A stretch of DNA of 64,000 nucleotides, taken from NCBI GenBank assembly GCA_017871115.1, contig JAFCIZ010000004.1:1092501-1156500 (forward strand), read 5' to 3'. The position numbers were made by a program, and so were the translations under genes. This DNA is from Cunninghamella blakesleeana (taxonomy: Eukaryota; Mucoromycota; Mucoromycetes; Mucorales; Cunninghamellaceae). This document shows, in pieces, positions 61,892 to 64,000 of this stretch. Position 1 is the first letter of the stretch. Every line of letters starts with the position of its first letter. A model generated the notes under the pieces. The model was not told the DNA's origin and did no database searches. It was given only the letters and a program-made list of their open reading frames with translations.

Positions 61892-62170
61892 TTTTAAATT
61901 TTTTAAATTATTATAAAATGAAAAAAAAAATAATGAAAAGAAAGTGAAAGAGATCTATTTTATTTTCTCTCCAGTTTTGTCAATTTATAGGCAAAAAAAT
62001 TCCAAAAATCACTTGGTGACTTTTTTCTGAGTTTAAATCTGATAATTTTTTTTATATCCACCATATGTTTTTATTTTATTTTCTTAAAGCCTTTTCCTTT
62101 TATTTTTATATAAATATATATACAAATATATATACATATTATATTTTTAATCATTATAAAAAAATTATTA

Positions 62171-63051
62171 TGTTACGCACAAACAATCTTAGAATTCAGC
62201 AGCAATTGAAACCATTATATAGACAAGGATTATTTGCTATCCGATATGAATCCACTGTTTCCCCCTCTTCACCTGTAGCAGCAGCAGAAACTACAGAAAA
62301 TAAACCTAAAAAAACTGAAAAGACTGAAAAGAGAATACCTTTATCTGAACGTTTAGGCGGTAGTGGACGTGGAAAAATTTTAGACAATAGTGATGGCAAA
62401 ACTAATAATAACGATGTCTTTGCTACCTTTTTATTACAGGCGCAAAAGAAAGAACGAGCTCGTAAAGAAAATAAGCAAAGAAGAAATATGAAAGAACGAA
62501 GTGAAGCTAAACCTGGTCAATTTGATGACGCTGTAGAAGATAATATAGTAAATAATACCAACCAACGTAAATCTCAACAAGCTTTCAACAAAAATAGTAA
62601 CAACAACAATAACAACAACAGTAATAATAGTAAACGTCAAGGTCAACAAAGATCACGTGATAGAAAAGGGCAACAACAACCCCGTCAAAATATGAAAAAA
62701 AAGACTGCATCGGGAGGATCTACTGCTATACCTGTTCGTCGTGCCACTACTTTTATTGATAAAGATATTGATTGGACGTCGCTTAGTTCAGTAGATATTT
62801 CTAAACAATCATTAGAAAGTGAACAAAAAGAAGGACAAGATCAAGCATCACAACAATTAGAAGTGGAAAATGGTGATTATTCTCGTTTTATTTCTGTGGG
62901 TCAATCAATCCAATGGCCAGCTAACATTAACAGACAAGCTTTAGAATCATTAGTTAGCACAAATTCATCCTATGGTTTAGATCAAAAGTTAGTCTTTTTA
63001 GAAACTGTAGCTAAAGCATCAAACGTTGGTGGTGCCTCTGTAAAAAAATAG
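62171..63051 (+). CDS. Putative mitochondrial protein of unknown function
   Basis: A single-exon frame of 293 residues starting at the Met in MLRTNNLRIQQQLKPLYRQG. An in-frame upstream Met exists at 62065, but that extension is purely Phe/Tyr/Ile from AT-rich leader DNA. The first 30 residues are basic and hydroxylated without acidic residues (to LFAIRYESTVS), a typical mitochondrial presequence. The middle is highly basic and Asn/Gln-rich. The C-terminal third is better structured: IPVRRATTFIDKDIDWTSLS, DYSRFISVGQSIQWPANINR and LDQKLVFLETVAKASNVG. A mitoribosomal or RNA-binding protein is possible from the composition, but no family is recognised. Confidence 0.65.
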
Positions 63052-63415
63052 ATTTTATATAAATATTCTCCATAAATTTACATTTTTTATTATTTTTTCT
63101 TTATATATATTTTCTTTTTAATATAATTATTTTCATACAAAAAAAAAAAAAAATTAATATACAATTATAAAAAATTATATTCCTTTACCAATAAAATTAA
63201 AATATAGATTTTATATAAATAATATGCTTATAAATATATATGTATATACTTATTTTATTTATGACATCTCGTAATTACTGTATTCTTTAACTTTATTAAT
63301 CAGAAATAATTATGCTTGTATTAATCAATAAAAAGTATCTTAAAATTACAAATAGAAAAGGAAAATTAAAATAAAAAAAACCTGCCAAATAAGCTATTTT
63401 TACTAGATTATTTAT
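63052..63415. other. Convergent intergenic region
   Basis: AT-rich 3' flanks of two convergent genes. It has an A-run near 63139 and TA tracts. No gene. Confidence 0.6.
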
Positions 63416-63983
63416 TTAGTTTTCACAGTTTTCATCAATGATTCGTCTTATTTTTTTAGATGAATGATTGACTTCATCTTTCAATGGGTCTTTTTCTACT
63501 TCTTCAAATAATTCATTTCCAGTCCTTTTACTAAATAAAGCATTGATCATTTGATGCGCAGCAAAAGTTTCCGTTGTATATTCAATTGTTTTTTCTGTAG
63601 ATGATCCAATTTTACAATGTATAATATCTAGAATAAAATTAAAATAATAAATTAATAATTATGATATACTTATATATATATATATATATACTTTTCATTT
63701 TTTAACTCTATGACCCATTTATTTATTATTTTTTATTTTTTTTTTTACCATCTGCATTTGTTAAATTTGACGATTGTAATGCTATGCCTTTAATAATTTG
63801 CTTCTCACCAGATCTATTTACTTGTTTGTTAAACCTTAACTCTTCGTAGCTAATTGGCTCCTTCCGTCCAGATGTGCCCAAACATTCTTTTGTAGAGGCA
63901 ATAAATTCATAATGTCCAGTTGAATTCTTATAATAAATATAGCTTTTCGCAAATCTTTTAAACCTTTGTTCCATTAAACTCAT
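63416..63983 (-). CDS. Hypothetical protein, 148 residues, two exons
   Basis: Exons 63983-63749 and 63627-63416 join in phase (235 + 212 bases) to a 148-residue protein. It starts MSLMEQRFKRFAKSYIYYKN and ends KKIRRIIDENCEN. Recognisable parts are a basic-aromatic N-terminus, TGHYEFIASTKECLGTSGRK and a C-terminal helical part, TFAAHQMINALFSKRTGNEL. No known family is identified. Only 17 bases remain upstream in the window, so an additional 5' exon beyond the edge cannot be excluded. Confidence 0.6.
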
Positions 63984-64000
63984 ATGCTGTTTGTTATTTA

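Overview
This window is nuclear DNA from a very AT-rich filamentous fungus, most likely a Mucoromycota species (probably Mucorales). Genes are dense and most carry short GT-AG introns of about 50-190 bp. Proteins have long Asn/Ser/Gln tracts, and intergenic DNA is full of T-tracts, A-tracts and TA microsatellites. The gene set is typical of fungi: an SPA2 polarisome scaffold, a CDC12 septin, SAC3, SPT5, a NUG1/nucleostemin-type GTPase, deoxyhypusine hydroxylase and a CUL4-like cullin. The species assignment is inference from gene content and base composition. The exon models were built by hand from splice sites and reading phase.

Layout. 0-0.8 kb: 5' part of a cyclin T/K-like gene (-), running off the left edge. 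2.9-7.5: divergent cullin (+). 7.8-8.7: GAF-type free methionine-R-sulfoxide reductase (+). 9.1-11.9: Ser/Asn-rich protein with a conserved C-terminus and a possible PP1-docking motif (+). 13.3-15.8: MYPT/PPP1R27-like ankyrin protein with an RVHF motif (-). 19.1-21.8: apparent rhomboid-like plus glycosyltransferase fusion (+). 23.3-27.1: SPA2 (-). 34.7-36.0: deoxyhypusine hydroxylase (-). 36.7-38.3: CaaX-tailed coiled-coil protein (+). 38.8-39.8: CRG1/TMT1-type methyltransferase (+). 40.8-41.5: secreted, probably GPI-anchored Cys-repeat protein (-). 42.3-44.7: polytopic membrane protein (+). 45.1-46.9: septin CDC12 (-). 48.6-49.0: small protein (-). 49.3-51.5: NUG1/GNL3 GTPase (-). 51.8-56.8: SAC3/GANP (-). 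57.8-61.9: SPT5 (-). 62.2-63.1: putative mitochondrial protein (+). 63.4-64.0: unknown 148-residue protein (-).

The most unusual object is a roughly 7.1-kb element at about 27.34-34.43 kb, inserted between SPA2 and deoxyhypusine hydroxylase. It has long terminal inverted repeats. It carries one intact five-exon gene whose 361-residue product contains a YARKS motif and looks like a divergent serine-recombinase (resolvase) fold. A second, inverted, 5'-truncated copy of that gene lies beside it. A 4.2-kb array of 56/67-bp tandem repeats follows, each unit holding a TGACCAYGGT...ACCRTGGTCA inverted repeat. The left arm holds only about two of these units and the right arm about 70, so the whole structure is an asymmetric inverted duplication. 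Part of the array is duplicated again as a 1.44-1.51-kb higher-order repeat. I know of no described element with this architecture, and it is my main candidate for something new.

The remaining genes do not form one pathway. Several concern polarity and septation (SPA2, CDC12, possibly two PP1-targeting proteins), transcription and mRNA export (cyclin T/K, SPT5, SAC3), and translation or ribosome assembly (deoxyhypusine hydroxylase, NUG1).
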